Below, in pieces: positions 1 to 10,147 of a stretch of DNA of 64,000 nt (its first letter is position 1; each line of letters opens with the position of its first letter). A program made the position numbers and the translations under genes. Below the pieces are notes generated by a model. The model saw only the letters and a program-made list of their open reading frames with translations. It searched no databases and was not told the origin of the DNA. The DNA is from Desulfotignum sp. (GTDB lineage: Bacteria; Desulfobacterota; Desulfobacteria; Desulfobacterales; Desulfobacteraceae): assembly GCA_011390335.1 (NCBI GenBank), contig JAABSO010000008.1, positions 1-64,000 of the forward strand, given 5' to 3'.

Positions 1-920
1 TCCACCACAAAGGACTGGAGCCCGTCCCTGTGGATGGTCAGGCTGGTGACAAAAATTTCCGGATACCCGTTGGCATTGATATCAGCGATGTCCAGGGAAA
101 CGATGCGGTTGGTGGAGGAATATTCCAGCTCGTTTTCCAGTACCAGCTGGTTTCCGGACATCCGGTGGATCATGAGGGTAGAATCTGTGGCCGCCACCAC
201 CTGCATGGTGCCGTCTTTGTTCAGATCGCCTGCTGCCATGGCAGTGATGACCCCTTCATACTTCAGATGGGTGGCAAATCCTCTGCCACCTTGCTGCTGC
301 AGGTTGACAAACCCGCCCTGGTAAGCGGTACCCTGCCCTGTGGCCTGGAATCCTCCCGGTGCCTGGGGGCCTTCCGGGGTGGGCTGGACATACAGTTCAT
401 TGGCTATGGACCTATTGAACACCTTGAGGTTGATATCCCCGGCAAAGGTGTTCACAAGGGGAATCACATCCCCCATGTTATTGCTTTGTTCAAAAAAAGT
501 CAGGGCCGGCGCATCGCCTGTGACGTCCACCATGGCGGCATCGAGGCTGACACTTTCTCCGAAATGGGTCAGGCTGCCGAACAGCACATAATCTGCGCCC
601 AGCTGTTCACCAATGGATTTTGCCTGGGTTTGGGTCAATACCCCGTTGGCACCGGCAGGGGCCTGCTTCAGGGCAGTGTCCACCCTGTCCCGGTCCAGCA
701 CATCCACCTTGCCCGGATCAGACAGCCGGGAAGAGAGCATGGAAAACAGCCCGTTCTGCAAAAAGGTCAGATCCTGGGGGGAATTCATGGCAAAAGGCAG
801 AACAGCAACGGTTTTGGGTGCAGCACATACAACCGGGGCCATGCAGGCCAGTATAATTATGGATACCATGCTTCCGAAAAATACTGCAGAGAGTCTGGAT
901 TTCAAAATAACACTCCTCAT
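1..920 (-). CDS. VCBS/FG-GAP repeat protein with CsgG-like N-terminal domain, 3' end outside window
   Basis: The frame is open from 920 to the left edge, so the C-terminus is missing. An N-terminal hydrophobic stretch ends near VVCAAP and looks like a signal peptide. Next comes a region starting PKTVAVLPF, with LSSRLSDPGKVDVLDRDRV and LGADYVLFGSL, which resembles the CsgG/LpoB-like fold of outer-membrane-associated proteins. From about residue 215 there are calcium-loop-like units (GDLNKDG, DINANG) typical of VCBS/FG-GAP beta-propeller repeats. This suggests an exported or periplasmic protein of unknown role. The ATG at 920 has no clear Shine-Dalgarno. A TTG at 905 sits 7 nt after AGGAG and may be the true start. 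It follows mutL in the same direction with a 63-nt gap. Confidence 0.8.
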   Translation of the reverse strand, partial: MRSVILKSRLSAVFFGSMVSIIILACMAPVVCAAPKTVAVLPFAMNSPQDLTFLQNGLFSMLSSRLSDPGKVDVLDRDRVDTALKQAPAGANGVLTQTQAKSIGEQLGADYVLFGSLTHFGESVSLDAAMVDVTGDAPALTFFEQSNNMGDVIPLVNTFAGDINLKVFNRSIANELYVQPTPEGPQAPGGFQATGQGTAYQGGFVNLQQQGGRGFATHLKYEGVITAMAAGDLNKDGTMQVVAATDSTLMIHRMSGNQLVLENELEYSSTNRIVSLDIADINANGYPEIFVTSLTIHRDGLQSFVV

Positions 921-983
921 AATGGTGGGTCTGTGACCCGTGTAATATCTTTTGTATCCGGCACTATATATCAACCTTGCATA

Positions 984-2879
984 TCAGACAACCCTTTTGA
1001 ACAGCTTTTCCATCCGGGTTTTATCAAAGCTCACCATGGTGGGCCTGCCATGGGGACAGTGAAACGGGTTTTCACAGGCAAAAAGATCTGTGACAAGGGT
1101 TTCCATCTCCTTATGGGACATGGATCTGTTGGCCTGCACCGCATGGTGGCAGGCCATGGAGATGAGGCAATTTTCCAGCCATTGTTCTTTAACCCCTGTG
1201 TCACCTTTTTCCATGAGGGTTTCCACAATGCCCTGCACCAGGGAGGTTATCTGTTTTTTTGCCAGAAGCCCGGGCACTGCCTTGACCACAAAGGTGGTGC
1301 CCCCGAAGGGTTCGATGACCAGGCCCAGGGCTTCTAAGTCCGGCAGGATGCCGGTCAGCAGATCTGCTTCTCCTGCCTTAAGTTCCAGGGTTTCCGGCAC
1401 CAGCAGAAACTGGCTGTCTCTGGGCAGATGGGTATGCCGGTGTTTAAGTTTCTCATACACCACCCGTTCATGGGCCGCATGCTGGTCCACCAGCATAAGC
1501 CGGTCTTCCTGTTCGGCTATGATGTAGGTGCCCATGATTTGGCCAAAAATGACGGGCGGTTTTTTTTCAGGGATTTCGGTGACGGTTTCAGACGGTCTGT
1601 CCCGGGGTGCCGGTGCAAAACCCGGGGATTTATCCGGTGTGACCGGATCTGTTCTTTCTGCTGCATCTGTTTTTTGTGCTGCATCTCTTATTTCTGATGC
1701 ATCTGTTTTTTCTGCTGCTGCCACCGTTGCAAGGGATGGAGAAGGTGCAGGTTCTGATCTTCTGCCAGGGCCCCAGGGGATGGCGGACTGAACTGCCTGA
1801 TAACCGGAATCCTGTACAAATTCTGTTGTTTTTCGGACATCCGATACCTTTGATCCGGGCATGGTGCGTGATCCGGCATAGGCGGCAACATTCTGCTGGG
1901 CCGTCTTTAAAGCTGCGGCCACAGCCTGTGCCACTGCCTGGTACACCGGCTGGGGAGACAAAAACTTGATCTCTCTTTTGGATGGGTGGACATTCACATC
2001 CACCTGGTCAAAGGGCAGATCGCAGCAGATCACTGCCACAGGAAACCGGCCTTTCATGATCCTTCCTTCAAATCCTTTGAACACCGCTGCCACAATGCCC
2101 TTGTCATATACCAGGCGGTTGTTCACAAACAGATAGATCCTGCCGGCCGTGGACCTTGTCACTGCCGGATTGGCGCAGACCCCGGATATACGGATATCTG
2201 CCGCTGCATGGGCCATGGGATAAAGCTGGTCTGCCACATCCTTTCCCAGCACCAGCATGGCCCGGTGCAAAAGATCCTGGCCAGGCGGAAAATGCCGCAC
2301 CAGTTTGCCGTTGGCATGCATGCGGAACCCCACCTCAGGGTTGCCTAAGGCCATGCCGGAAACAGCATCTGTGATATGGCCGGCCTCGGTGGTGTCTGCC
2401 TTGAGAAATTTTCTGCGGGCCGGGGTGTTGAAAAACAGGTGTTTGACTTCCACCATGGTGCCGTCCGGGGCCCCGGTTTCAGATACCTGCAAAAGTTTTC
2501 CCCCGGCCATCTCCACCCGGACGGCGGTGTCGGCATCCTTTGATTTGGTCACAAGGCAGAACCTGGATACCGATGCAATGGAGGGCAGGGCCTCTCCCCT
2601 GAACCCGAATGTGCCAATGGAAAACAGGTCTGCCTGGTCAAAGATCTTGCTTGTGGCATACCGCTCAATGGCAAGCAATGCCTGGTCCCGGGACAGGCCC
2701 GTGCCGTCGTCCGCCACCCGGATCACGGATTTGCCCCCTTTTTCCATGTCAATGGTGATCTGCGCGGCATTGGCGTCGATACTGTTTTCCACCAGCTCCT
2801 TGACCACGGATGACGGCCGCTGCACCACCTCTCCGGCCGCAATCTGATTGGACAGGATTTCCGGCAGAATACGGATCAC
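984..2879 (-). CDS. mutL: DNA mismatch repair protein MutL (endonuclease-type)
   Basis: MutL links mismatch recognition by MutS to strand incision. The N-terminus has the GHKL ATPase motifs: ELVENSIDA, DDGTGL and GFRGEALPSI. The C-terminal dimerisation domain carries DQHAAHERVVYE, matching the metal-binding DQHA(x)2E(x)4E motif of nicking MutLs. It also has ACHHAVQAN and CPHGRPT, further C-terminal metal-site motifs. The protein should therefore cut DNA itself, as in bacteria without MutH. A linker of about 120 residues rich in Ala, Thr, Asp and Pro (about 340-460) separates the domains. At 631 aa it is normal length. The start overlaps the stop of the 62-aa gene upstream by 4 nt, which suggests translational coupling. 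mutS is not in the window. Confidence 0.97.
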   Translation of the reverse strand: MIRILPEILSNQIAAGEVVQRPSSVVKELVENSIDANAAQITIDMEKGGKSVIRVADDGTGLSRDQALLAIERYATSKIFDQADLFSIGTFGFRGEALPSIASVSRFCLVTKSKDADTAVRVEMAGGKLLQVSETGAPDGTMVEVKHLFFNTPARRKFLKADTTEAGHITDAVSGMALGNPEVGFRMHANGKLVRHFPPGQDLLHRAMLVLGKDVADQLYPMAHAAADIRISGVCANPAVTRSTAGRIYLFVNNRLVYDKGIVAAVFKGFEGRIMKGRFPVAVICCDLPFDQVDVNVHPSKREIKFLSPQPVYQAVAQAVAAALKTAQQNVAAYAGSRTMPGSKVSDVRKTTEFVQDSGYQAVQSAIPWGPGRRSEPAPSPSLATVAAAEKTDASEIRDAAQKTDAAERTDPVTPDKSPGFAPAPRDRPSETVTEIPEKKPPVIFGQIMGTYIIAEQEDRLMLVDQHAAHERVVYEKLKHRHTHLPRDSQFLLVPETLELKAGEADLLTGILPDLEALGLVIEPFGGTTFVVKAVPGLLAKKQITSLVQGIVETLMEKGDTGVKEQWLENCLISMACHHAVQANRSMSHKEMETLVTDLFACENPFHCPHGRPTMVSFDKTRMEKLFKRVV

Positions 2880-3064
2880 TCCTGATTTTCCTGTTTCACA
2901 AACCGCATCAAAAATTCAGAATCTTTCGGGCTTAAGTCAAACTTCAGGGCTGCGTCATTGGCCAGTTTTTTCGCCGGTGTATCCGGTGATTTACTGCGTT
3001 CATCACTGACCCACTGGATGGCTTTTTTCAGGGCTTCCCCCTGGGATTGGACATTACTCATCAT
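2876..3064 (-). CDS. Small conserved hypothetical protein (62 aa)
   Basis: This is a 62-residue charged soluble protein with no signal peptide or membrane segment. It is probably mostly helical, with EALKKAIQWVSDE and AKKLANDAALKFDLSP. I do not recognise the family. It sits between gatA (12-nt gap) and mutL (4-nt ATGA overlap) on the same strand, so it is very likely a real operon member. The start has two adjacent ATGs behind an AAAGGA-like ribosome site. No function can be assigned. Confidence 0.75.
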   Translation of the reverse strand: MMSNVQSQGEALKKAIQWVSDERSKSPDTPAKKLANDAALKFDLSPKDSEFLMRFVKQENQE

Positions 3065-3076
3065 TTTTTCCTTTTT

Positions 3077-4549
3077 TTATAGGGTTGGGAACAACCGGTT
3101 CAGGCCCAGGGATTTTTCCATCCCGTATGCGGCCCGTACCAGGGACAATTCATCAAACCGGCCTGCCATCATCTGGATGCCGATGGGCAGGTTGTTTGCC
3201 GAAAATCCGCCAGGCACTGATATGCCGGGCACCCCGGCCATGTTGGCGGACAGGGTGAATATATCGGTCAGGTACATGGTGAGGGGATCATCCATTTTTT
3301 CACCTATACGAAAGGCAGGCGTTGGTGCCACCGGCGACAAAAGGATGTCACAGGCATCAAATGCCTGTGAAAAATCTTCCATGATCAGGGCCCTGACCTG
3401 GGAGGCTCTGCCGTAATAGGCATCATAATACCCGGCTGACAGGGCATAGGTGCCGATAATGATCCTGCGCTGCACCTCCGGGCCGAACCCGTGAGACCTG
3501 GTCTGCTTGTACATGTCGATTAGATCATCTGCATGGTTTGCCCTGAAACCGTATTTGACCCCGTCAAACCGGGCCAGGTTGGAACTGGCCTCACACGGGG
3601 CAATGATATAATAGGCTGCCACCACATAGGCGGTATGGGGCAATGACACTTCTTTGATGTCGGCCCCCAGCTCTGTGAGCACCTTTACCGCATTCTCGAA
3701 CACCGCCAGCACATCCGGATCAATGCCTTCCATGCCGAGATACTCTTTTGGGATCCCCACGCTCATCCCTTTGAGGCCTTGTTTTTCAAAGGCTGCAATG
3801 CCTGCGGTAAAATCGGGGACATCCTGAGAGGCGCAGGTGGAATCCATGGGGTCATGCCCGGCAATCAGGTTCAGCACCAGGGCCGCATCCTCCACGGTCC
3901 GGGCAATGGGGCCGATCTGGTCTAAAGAGGATGCATAAGATACCAGGCCGAACCGGGACACCCGGCCGTAGGTGGGTTTGAGTCCCACAACCCCGCAATG
4001 GGAAGCGGGCTGGCGGATGGAGCCGCCGGTATCTGTTCCCAAAGCTGCACAGCAGAACTGTGCTGCCACGGCAGCAGCAGAGCCCCCGCTGGACCCGCCC
4101 GGCACATAATCCAGGTGCCAGGGATTTTTTGTGGGAAAGTATGCAGAATTTTCCGTGGATGAGCCCATGGCAAATTCATCCATATTGGTTTTGCCCAGGA
4201 TCACCCCATGGGCCTGTTTGAGCTTTGCCACCACGGTTGCGTCATATTGGGGAACAAAGTTGTCTAAAATTTTGGACCCGCAGGTGGTGCGCATGCCACG
4301 GGTACACAAAAGATCCTTGAGGGCCATGGGGATACCGGTAAAAACTGTCTGGTTTCCGGCGGCTATCTGCCGGTCGGCAGCATCTGCCCGGGCCATGGCA
4401 TCTGCCGCATCCACCATAAGAAAGCTGTTGATGGTGTTATCATGGGCGGCAATACGGTCCAGCAATGCCCGGGTAAGTTCCCTGGAGGATATTTTTTTTT
4501 CATCCAGCAACCGGCGGGCGCCTGCCAGGGTCAATGTGTGTAGATCCAT
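3077..4549 (-). CDS. gatA: Asp/Glu-tRNA(Asn/Gln) amidotransferase subunit A
   Basis: GatA is the amidase subunit of GatCAB. It releases ammonia from glutamine or asparagine so that misacylated Glu-tRNA(Gln) and Asp-tRNA(Asn) can be amidated. The amidase-signature triad is visible: Lys in [10 protein letters not shown], and the two serines in [13 protein letters not shown] and [13 protein letters not shown]. The length of 490 aa is standard. It follows gatC by 26 nt on the same strand. gatB is absent from the window and must lie elsewhere. The indirect route to Gln-tRNA or Asn-tRNA is inferred from the family. Confidence 0.97.
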   Translation of the reverse strand: MDLHTLTLAGARRLLDEKKISSRELTRALLDRIAAHDNTINSFLMVDAADAMARADAADRQIAAGNQTVFTGIPMALKDLLCTRGMRTTCGSKILDNFVPQYDATVVAKLKQAHGVILGKTNMDEFAMGSSTENSAYFPTKNPWHLDYVPGGSSGGSAAAVAAQFCCAALGTDTGGSIRQPASHCGVVGLKPTYGRVSRFGLVSYASSLDQIGPIARTVEDAALVLNLIAGHDPMDSTCASQDVPDFTAGIAAFEKQGLKGMSVGIPKEYLGMEGIDPDVLAVFENAVKVLTELGADIKEVSLPHTAYVVAAYYIIAPCEASSNLARFDGVKYGFRANHADDLIDMYKQTRSHGFGPEVQRRIIIGTYALSAGYYDAYYGRASQVRALIMEDFSQAFDACDILLSPVAPTPAFRIGEKMDDPLTMYLTDIFTLSANMAGVPGISVPGGFSANNLPIGIQMMAGRFDELSLVRAAYGMEKSLGLNRLFPTL

Positions 4550-4575
4550 CTATATTTCCTTTGTCATCTGCCGGG

Positions 4576-4869
4576 TTATTTCACCACCCGGGGAACCAGA
4601 TAATAATTCGCATCTTTTTTGGGTGCATTGGCCAGGGTCACATCCGGGCCGGGGCTGGGGTGCGGTGCATCCTCGCGCAGCACATTGTGCATAAACGCAG
4701 CCCCGGATACCGGTTTTACATTTTGAACATCCACATGGGCCAGTTTGTCCATGTAGTCCAGAATACCGCTCAACTGCTCACAAAGGGATGCTTTGCTCTG
4801 GTCGTCGATTTCAAGGCGGGCCAGATGGGCGATGTTTTCCACTTCCTGTCGGGAAATTTTCATGGTCAT
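4576..4869 (-). CDS. gatC: Asp/Glu-tRNA(Asn/Gln) amidotransferase subunit C
   Basis: A 97-aa protein with the typical GatC pattern: an N-terminal helix VENIAHLARLEI, then LSGILDYMDKLAHVDVQNV and a C-terminal DAPHPSPG segment. GatC wraps around GatA and stabilises the GatCAB heterotrimer. Its start overlaps the stop of the upstream SPOR gene by 4 nt (ATGA), and gatA follows after 26 nt, so the genes are co-transcribed and translationally coupled. Confidence 0.95.
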   Translation of the reverse strand: MTMKISRQEVENIAHLARLEIDDQSKASLCEQLSGILDYMDKLAHVDVQNVKPVSGAAFMHNVLREDAPHPSPGPDVTLANAPKKDANYYLVPRVVK

Positions 4870-5645
4870 TCCTTTTTGATAATCATGCCGTTGATACCGG
4901 CCTGGTTCAGTTTTTCAAGATGCCTGCGCGCCGCATCCCGGGTGGCAAATCCCCCGATTCTTACCCGGTACCAGGTAACCCCGTCTATTTCTTTGCTGGT
5001 GCGGGTGGCGGTAAAGCCTTTTTCATCCAGGACTGCTGTCTGGGTGACGGCATCTTTAAAAGATTTAAAGGCAGCCACCTGGATGGTGTAGACACCATCG
5101 GAACCTGAACCGGGCCCTGCAACGGCAGACAGCTCCGGATCTGTTTTTTCAGGGGTTTTTGTTTTCCCGGGCCTGGCAGTCTCCTGCTTTGTCTCTGGGC
5201 CATCTGCTATTTTGGCTGTGGCGGCCTTGTTAAATGTGGCAGCTTTTTTACTGGTTTTCACAGGGATGGGCCCTGTCTGAGTGCCCTGGTCTGCATCAGG
5301 TGCATCCTGCACATCTGCGGGTTCTGGCTGCATCTGTTGTGCATCCACTGATTTTTCTTCCAGCATACCCATAGTCGCCTCAGGCGGCATCATGGGCAGC
5401 TCCTCCGGCTTGACCGGTTCACTTAAGGCCTCATAATAGTGCAGCGCAATTTTGGTTTCCTGTTTTTTTGGATTTTCTTTGCTTCCCATTTTTTTAGCAA
5501 TTTCCACAAGCCGCTCCTGAAACCTTTGTGTTTCAAATGTCACAGGGGCTGTGCCCCGGCCCACCATGATCCCCAGTAAAAACATCCATCCGCCGATACA
5601 TATATAAATGGCATATTTTATGGCCCCTTTAAAGAACATGGTCAC
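4866..5645 (-). CDS. SPOR-domain inner-membrane protein
   Basis: A 259-aa protein with one N-terminal transmembrane segment (about residues 8-27, [20 protein letters not shown]). A long low-complexity periplasmic linker rich in Lys, Thr, Pro and Glu follows, then a C-terminal SPOR domain (about 185-259, beginning [15 protein letters not shown]). SPOR domains bind denuded septal peptidoglycan, so a role in envelope maintenance or division is likely. The topology matches FtsN-like or DedD-like proteins, but identity with either cannot be claimed. It overlaps argS and gatC by 4 nt each, tying it into the translation-gene operon. Confidence 0.88.
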   Translation of the reverse strand: MTMFFKGAIKYAIYICIGGWMFLLGIMVGRGTAPVTFETQRFQERLVEIAKKMGSKENPKKQETKIALHYYEALSEPVKPEELPMMPPEATMGMLEEKSVDAQQMQPEPADVQDAPDADQGTQTGPIPVKTSKKAATFNKAATAKIADGPETKQETARPGKTKTPEKTDPELSAVAGPGSGSDGVYTIQVAAFKSFKDAVTQTAVLDEKGFTATRTSKEIDGVTWYRVRIGGFATRDAARRHLEKLNQAGINGMIIKKE

Positions 5646-7309
5646 ATTCTTTCAGGCGCAGACACCCCTAACAGCGCAAGCCCGTTGCGGATAACTTTTT
5701 TTACGGCCAGCACCAGGCTCAGCCGGGCCCCGGACAAATCAGGATCCGAAACAATCACCTTATGCCGGTTGTAATAGCCGTGAAACGCTGATGCCAGAGA
5801 CATCAGATAGGTGAAAATCACATGGGGATGGCAGGTGGCGGCACTTTTTTCCACCTGTTCGGGGAATCCTGCCAGAATTTTGATCAGGTTGATCTCTTCT
5901 TGTTCCACTAAATGCGACAGATGCCGGCCCCTTGTAAAATCTTTGTCATTTACCAGGTGCTGATCCAGTGCCTTGGACAAAATGCCGGCAATGCGGGCAT
6001 GGACATACTGGACATAGTAGACCGGGTTGTCTTGGCTTTTCTGCTTTGCCACCTCCAGGTCAAAATCAAGGCCGGAATCATAGCTGCGGCTTAAAAACAT
6101 GAACCGTGCCGCATCTTTTCCCACCTCATCCACAATATCTTTCAGGGTGACAAATTCTCCTGCCCTGGTGGACATTTGTACAGGTTCCCCCCCCCGGAGC
6201 AGGTTCACCAGCTGCACTAAAATGACCTGAAACTGGTCACGGTTTTTCCCCAGGGCCACCACAGAGGCTGCCAGGCGGTTGATATACCCGTGGTGGTCCG
6301 CACCCCAGACATCGATAACCCGGTGAAATCCGCGTTCAAACTTTTCCTGGTGATAGGCAATATCCGAGGCAAAATATGTGGTCATGCCGTTACTTCTCTT
6401 CACCACCCGGTCTTTTTCATCCCCGAAATCACTGGTCCTGAACCACAGGGCCCCGTCCTTTTCATACACCAGGTCTTTTGTTTTAAGATCTGCCAGGGTC
6501 TGTGCAAGCCGGCCGGAATCATACAGGCTCTGCTCACTGAACCATTTGTCAAAAACCACACCGAAAGCAGCCAGATCATTGCGGATATCTGCAAGGATCT
6601 TTTCTGCCGCATACCTGGCACACACAGCAATGGCGGTATCCTCATCCTGATCCGCAAAATCCGGTCCCTGGTTTTCAAGCACCTGGTGTGCCAGATCCTT
6701 AATATAGTCTCCCTTGTAGCAGTCATCAGGAAACGCAATGCGCTTGCCGGACATCTCCAGCAGCCTGAGCCAGACAGAGGTGCCCAAAGTTTTAATCTGC
6801 CGCCCTGAATCATTGATATAGTATTCTTTGGACACCTTAAAACCGGCAAAGGCCAGAATATTGCCCACAGCATCCCCCACGGCAGCCCCCCGGCCGTGGC
6901 CCACATGCAGAGGACCGGTGGGATTGGCAGAGACAAACTCCACCTGGACCGCCGCTCCTTTACCAAAATCTGAAGCCCCGTAGCGGGTGTCTGCCGCAAG
7001 AATCTCGTCCACCAGTGGATGCCAGGCAGACGGTTGCAGAAAAAAGTTGATGAACCCGGGCCCTGCCACCTCCACTTTATCAATGCATGCCGGCGCATCC
7101 ATGGCTGCCACAAGGGCATGGGCGATTTTCTGGGGGGCCATTTTCTGGATGCCTGCCGACACCATGGCAAAATTGGTGGAAAAATCTCCCTGGGAATCAT
7201 GTTTTGGTGCTTCGATTTCCATGTCCGGCATCTGATCAGAAGGCAGGGTGCCGGTGTCAAACGCCTTTTTGGCGGCGGCCTGCACAAGGTCTTTTATGGT
7301 ATTTTTCAT
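5642..7309 (-). CDS. argS: Arginyl-tRNA synthetase
   Basis: A class I aminoacyl-tRNA synthetase charging tRNA(Arg). The N-terminal Add-1 domain is followed by the HIGH-like motif in [14 protein letters not shown] and the ArgRS-typical YYINDSGRQ. The C-terminal anticodon-binding helical bundle contains YVQYVHARI. The classical KMSKS is degenerate ([12 protein letters not shown]), as is common in ArgRS. The length of 555 aa is normal. It lies 24 nt downstream of an acidic hypothetical gene and overlaps the SPOR gene by 4 nt. Confidence 0.97.
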   Translation of the reverse strand: MKNTIKDLVQAAAKKAFDTGTLPSDQMPDMEIEAPKHDSQGDFSTNFAMVSAGIQKMAPQKIAHALVAAMDAPACIDKVEVAGPGFINFFLQPSAWHPLVDEILAADTRYGASDFGKGAAVQVEFVSANPTGPLHVGHGRGAAVGDAVGNILAFAGFKVSKEYYINDSGRQIKTLGTSVWLRLLEMSGKRIAFPDDCYKGDYIKDLAHQVLENQGPDFADQDEDTAIAVCARYAAEKILADIRNDLAAFGVVFDKWFSEQSLYDSGRLAQTLADLKTKDLVYEKDGALWFRTSDFGDEKDRVVKRSNGMTTYFASDIAYHQEKFERGFHRVIDVWGADHHGYINRLAASVVALGKNRDQFQVILVQLVNLLRGGEPVQMSTRAGEFVTLKDIVDEVGKDAARFMFLSRSYDSGLDFDLEVAKQKSQDNPVYYVQYVHARIAGILSKALDQHLVNDKDFTRGRHLSHLVEQEEINLIKILAGFPEQVEKSAATCHPHVIFTYLMSLASAFHGYYNRHKVIVSDPDLSGARLSLVLAVKKVIRNGLALLGVSAPERM

Positions 7310-7333
7310 ATGGCCTGGTTTTTTATCCGCCTT

Positions 7334-7786
7334 TTAGTTTTCATGTTCAGAGGTGTCTTCCGGGGTAAATCTCGGGGTGTCATCTTCATCATCGATCTCT
7401 TTGATTTCATCCTCCTTGGAATCCCCATCCTCGTCCAGAAGCGCATCCAGTTCGACATCTTCTTCTTCCAGCACGAATTCATCCTCTTCAGGCAGGGTTT
7501 CAGAGTCCTTGAACTCCACGATGACCTTATCCAGGGTTGTGTCTGTGAAAAAATCAGCGGTTTCCCCATGGAGCTTGACGCACAGGTCCATGGTGGGAAA
7601 AAATGACCTGCGCCGCAGCAGCCGGGCAAAAGTTTCCAGCCCTTCTTTTGCCGCAGCAGCCATCTGTGCAAGATCATATGTTTCCTCATGCAGGGGCATG
7701 ACAACCCCCGGGTCCACCTCACTGGACTCAAGCACTGTCAAGATATTGTCTTTCACATTTTTTTCAAAACGAATTTTCTGCTTCAT
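7334..7786 (-). CDS. Acidic conserved hypothetical protein (150 aa)
   Basis: First gene of the argS-gatCA-mutL transcription unit, with a good promoter directly upstream. The first 95 residues look folded (EETYDLAQMAAAAKEGLETFARLLRRRSF). The last 55 are very acidic and probably disordered (EEDVELDALLDEDGDSKED). There is no signal peptide or membrane segment, and I do not recognise the family. An acidic tail like this occurs on some translation-associated proteins, but that is only suggestive. ATG follows AGGAG at normal spacing. Confidence 0.75.
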   Translation of the reverse strand: MKQKIRFEKNVKDNILTVLESSEVDPGVVMPLHEETYDLAQMAAAAKEGLETFARLLRRRSFFPTMDLCVKLHGETADFFTDTTLDKVIVEFKDSETLPEEDEFVLEEEDVELDALLDEDGDSKEDEIKEIDDEDDTPRFTPEDTSEHEN

Positions 7787-7825
7787 CTATGGTCTCCTGT
7801 AAAATGCATTGGCCTAAAACCTCTT

Positions 7826-7853
7826 AATATAGCGCAACCATTCTTTGTGTCAA
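7826..7853 (-). promoter_or_regulatory. Sigma-70-type promoter of the argS-gatCA-mutL operon
   Basis: On the minus strand, TTGACA (7853-7848) is separated by 16 nt from TATATT (7831-7826), a near-consensus match. It lies about 40 nt upstream of the first gene's ATG at 7786. It is divergent from, and only about 35 bp away from, the tRNA promoter. Confidence 0.75.
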
Positions 7854-7887
7854 CAACAAGATGCGCTTTAAAAATCCAAGTTAGGTA

Positions 7888-7916
7888 TTGACCTGTTTTG
7901 GGCAAGATGATATAAA
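7888..7916 (+). promoter_or_regulatory. Sigma-70-type promoter of the serine tRNA pair
   Basis: TTGACC (7888-7893), a 17-nt spacer and TATAAA (7911-7916). The predicted start of transcription falls about 10 nt before the first tRNA, as expected for a stable-RNA promoter. Confidence 0.75.
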
Positions 7917-7932
7917 TCTTTGGTTAAATTTT

Positions 7933-8020
7933 GGAGGAGTGGCCGAGCGGCTGAAGGCGGCGGTCTTGAAAACCGTTAAGTGTCAAAGCTTCGTGGGTTC
8001 GAATCCTACCTCCTCCGCCA
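7933..8020 (+). tRNA. tRNA-Ser (anticodon TGA)
   Basis: An 88-nt class II tRNA. The acceptor stem GGAGGAG pairs with CTCCTCC (8010-8016), followed by discriminator G and encoded CCA (8018-8020). The anticodon loop reads CTTGAAA, giving TGA. A long variable arm and the GGTTCGAATCC T-arm are present. It decodes UCA and UCG. Confidence 0.96.
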
Positions 8021-8035
8021 CAAAAAAATCTTTTT

Positions 8036-8127
8036 GGAGAAATGGCCGAGTGGCTGAAGGCGCTCGCCTGCTAAGCGAGTATGGGGGGAAACTTCCATCG
8101 AGAGTTCGAATCTCTCTTTCTCCGCCA
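8036..8127 (+). tRNA. tRNA-Ser (anticodon GCT)
   Basis: A 92-nt class II tRNA with acceptor stem GGAGAAA/TTTCTCC, anticodon loop CTGCTAA (GCT), a long variable arm and encoded CCA. It reads AGC and AGU. It lies 15 nt after the first tRNA-Ser, so the two are probably co-transcribed. Confidence 0.96.
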
Positions 8128-8132
8128 TTGTC

Positions 8133-8181
8133 ACAGGGTCTTTTGATTTGGTGTAACCAATCTGAAGACCCTGTTTTTATT
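8133..8181 (+). terminator. Rho-independent terminator after the tRNA pair
   Basis: ACAGGGTCTT (8133-8142) pairs perfectly with AAGACCCTGT (8165-8174). An inner GATTTGGT/ACCAATC helix lies in the loop, and a T-rich tail follows. Confidence 0.85.
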
Positions 8182-8229
8182 TGGTACGGTGTGAATTTTG
8201 GTGCGAAAAACATTTTTTTGGAAGCATTT

Positions 8230-9240
8230 TCAGGCATTGGTAAATTTCTCGTTAAACTCCTGGATTACCGGTTCTATCTGCTTGAGGCGGTCCAGGTGGG
8301 CGATGTGGATGATGGCATCCCCCTGGTGCACCAAAGGAAGATTCAGCCGGCCGATGACCATGCCGGAAATGGGGGATATGATTTCCATTTCATGGCCGCC
8401 AAAGGGATCCACAATGGAACCGATCCGTGTATTTTTTGTCACTGTGCCGCCCAAAGGGGATTCCATGTGCAAAATACCGGAAACAGGAGCCCTGACCCAG
8501 GATGTGGCATCAGTGATCAATGTTTTGCTGGTGTGTTTGTGCCGGGATTTGGGAACCAGCATGCCGATGGCCTCCATCACCCGCAAAATACCCCTGACAC
8601 CCGCCCTTACAGCCACCTCATCAAAGCGCAAAGCCTCCCCTGCTTCATACAACAGCATACACACCCCTTCATCGGCCGCTGCCTTGCGCAAAGAGCCCTC
8701 TTTTGCTAAAGAATTGATCACCACAGGTACCTGAAACATTCTTGCCAGCGCCAGTACCTCCGGATTTTCGATATCAGCCCTGATCTGGGGAAGATTGGCC
8801 CTGTGGTTGGAACCGGCATGCAGGTCAATGCCGAACCGGCTCTTCCTTACAATCTCTTTCATGAAAATATCTGCCAGCTGTGATGTCAAAGACCCGGTTT
8901 CAGATCCCGGAAAAAACCGGTTCAAATCACGCCTGTCCGGTGAATAGCGGGAATGCTGAATAAAAGCATACACATTGACCACGGGAACGGTAATCAGCGT
9001 TCCCCTTAGATGGGTGATTTTTTTCATTCGGATCAGTCGGTGGATTATTTCCGTGCCGATGATTTCATCCCCATGGACGGCACCGCAGACAAACAGCCTG
9101 GGACCGGGACTGCGGCCGTGGATAACATGGACCGGCATGGCCATGGCTGAATGGTTGTACAAAGGGGCCACCGGGATCTGTATATCTGCCTGGGTGCCGG
9201 GCTGTATCTGTATCCCGGCGATGGTCAATGGCTGCTGCAT
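8230..9240 (-). CDS. Succinylglutamate desuccinylase/aspartoacylase-family zinc hydrolase
   Basis: The M14-like AstE/AspA fold is supported by HGDE in VCGAVHGDEIIGTE, which supplies the zinc His and Glu, and by a second zinc His in FGIDLHAGSNHR. Members cleave N-acyl or amide bonds of small amino-acid derivatives. The C-terminal third (SWVRAPVSGILHMESPLGG, GMVIGRLNLPLVHQGDAIIHI) resembles the biotinyl/lipoyl-like beta domain found in this family. The frame extends upstream to 9291, but the ATG at 9240 has AGGGG 5 nt before it and starts just after the rimK stop, so I use it. As last gene of the cyclase/retropepsin/RimK operon, it may remove or trim RimK-type amide products. That is inference. 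Confidence 0.85.
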   Translation of the reverse strand: MQQPLTIAGIQIQPGTQADIQIPVAPLYNHSAMAMPVHVIHGRSPGPRLFVCGAVHGDEIIGTEIIHRLIRMKKITHLRGTLITVPVVNVYAFIQHSRYSPDRRDLNRFFPGSETGSLTSQLADIFMKEIVRKSRFGIDLHAGSNHRANLPQIRADIENPEVLALARMFQVPVVINSLAKEGSLRKAAADEGVCMLLYEAGEALRFDEVAVRAGVRGILRVMEAIGMLVPKSRHKHTSKTLITDATSWVRAPVSGILHMESPLGGTVTKNTRIGSIVDPFGGHEMEIISPISGMVIGRLNLPLVHQGDAIIHIAHLDRLKQIEPVIQEFNEKFTNA

Positions 9241-9241
9241 A

Positions 9242-10147
9242 TCATCCCCTGCCTGACGTGGCAGTTTTTCCGGGGGCGGCATTTTTTTCAATAAACGCGA
9301 TCACCTGGTCTGCCACATCAATGCCGGTAACCGTTTCAATACCCCGCAGGCTCGGGGATGAATTGACCTCCATCACCACAGGCCCGTGGTTGGACCTGAG
9401 CATATCAACCCCGGCGGCCCGCAATCCCATGGTTTTTGCCGCACGCACTGCTGTGGAGCGTTCTTCAGGGGTAATGCGTATCTTTTTCGCCTGTCCGCCC
9501 CGGTGCAGGTTGGACCGAAATTCCCCTTCCGGCCCCTGGCGCAGCATGGCTGCCACTACCTTGGAACCGATGACCCAGCACCGAATGTCAGCGCCCTTGG
9601 ATTCTTCTATGAATTCCTGGACCAGGATATTGGCTTTCAGGCTTCTGAAGGCCTGGATGACACTCTGGGCCGCTTTTCTTGTCTCGGCCAGCACCACCCC
9701 CACCCCCTGGGTCCCCTCGATCATCTTCACCACCAGAGGAGCGCCCCCCACCATGGAGATCAGGTCATCAGTAAACTGGGTGCTGTGGGCAAATCCTGTG
9801 ACCGGCAGCCCGATACCTTTGCGGGCCAGAAGCTGCAGGCTCCGCAGTTTGTCCCGGGAGCGGCTGATGGCAACCGATTCATTAAGGCAGTACACCCCCA
9901 TCATTTCAAACTGCCGGACCACAGCGGTGCCGTAAAAGGTGATGGATGCCCCGATGCGGGGAATTACCGCATCAAAGCCCTCCAGTTTTTCTCCCTTGTA
10001 CAGGATGGCTGGATTATGGGAAGTGATATCCATATAGCACCGCAAGGGGTTTATGACCCACATGTCATGCCCCCGCTTTTTTCCTGCCGTAAAAAACCGG
10101 TTTGTGGAATACAGTTCAGCTTTTCTGGAAAGAATGCCGATTTTCAT
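9242..10147 (-). CDS. rimK: RimK-family ATP-grasp ligase (ribosomal protein S6 glutamate ligase type)
   Basis: A 301-aa ATP-grasp protein. It starts [17 protein letters not shown], as in RimK, and has the ATP-grasp lid [21 protein letters not shown]. The substrate-side [12 protein letters not shown] and metal-binding [15 protein letters not shown] complete the family pattern. RimK adds glutamates to the C-terminus of ribosomal protein S6 and can also make poly-alpha-glutamate. The exact target here is unknown. It overlaps the upstream retropepsin-like gene by 4 nt, and the AstE-like gene starts 2 nt beyond its stop. Confidence 0.9.
   Translation of the reverse strand: MKIGILSRKAELYSTNRFFTAGKKRGHDMWVINPLRCYMDITSHNPAILYKGEKLEGFDAVIPRIGASITFYGTAVVRQFEMMGVYCLNESVAISRSRDKLRSLQLLARKGIGLPVTGFAHSTQFTDDLISMVGGAPLVVKMIEGTQGVGVVLAETRKAAQSVIQAFRSLKANILVQEFIEESKGADIRCWVIGSKVVAAMLRQGPEGEFRSNLHRGGQAKKIRITPEERSTAVRAAKTMGLRAAGVDMLRSNHGPVVMEVNSSPSLRGIETVTGIDVADQVIAFIEKNAAPGKTATSGRG

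Noticed and set aside
30..1337. Long plus-strand open frame of 435 codons
   Set aside because: It is a shadow of the minus-strand VCBS and mutL genes, whose proteins have clear domains.
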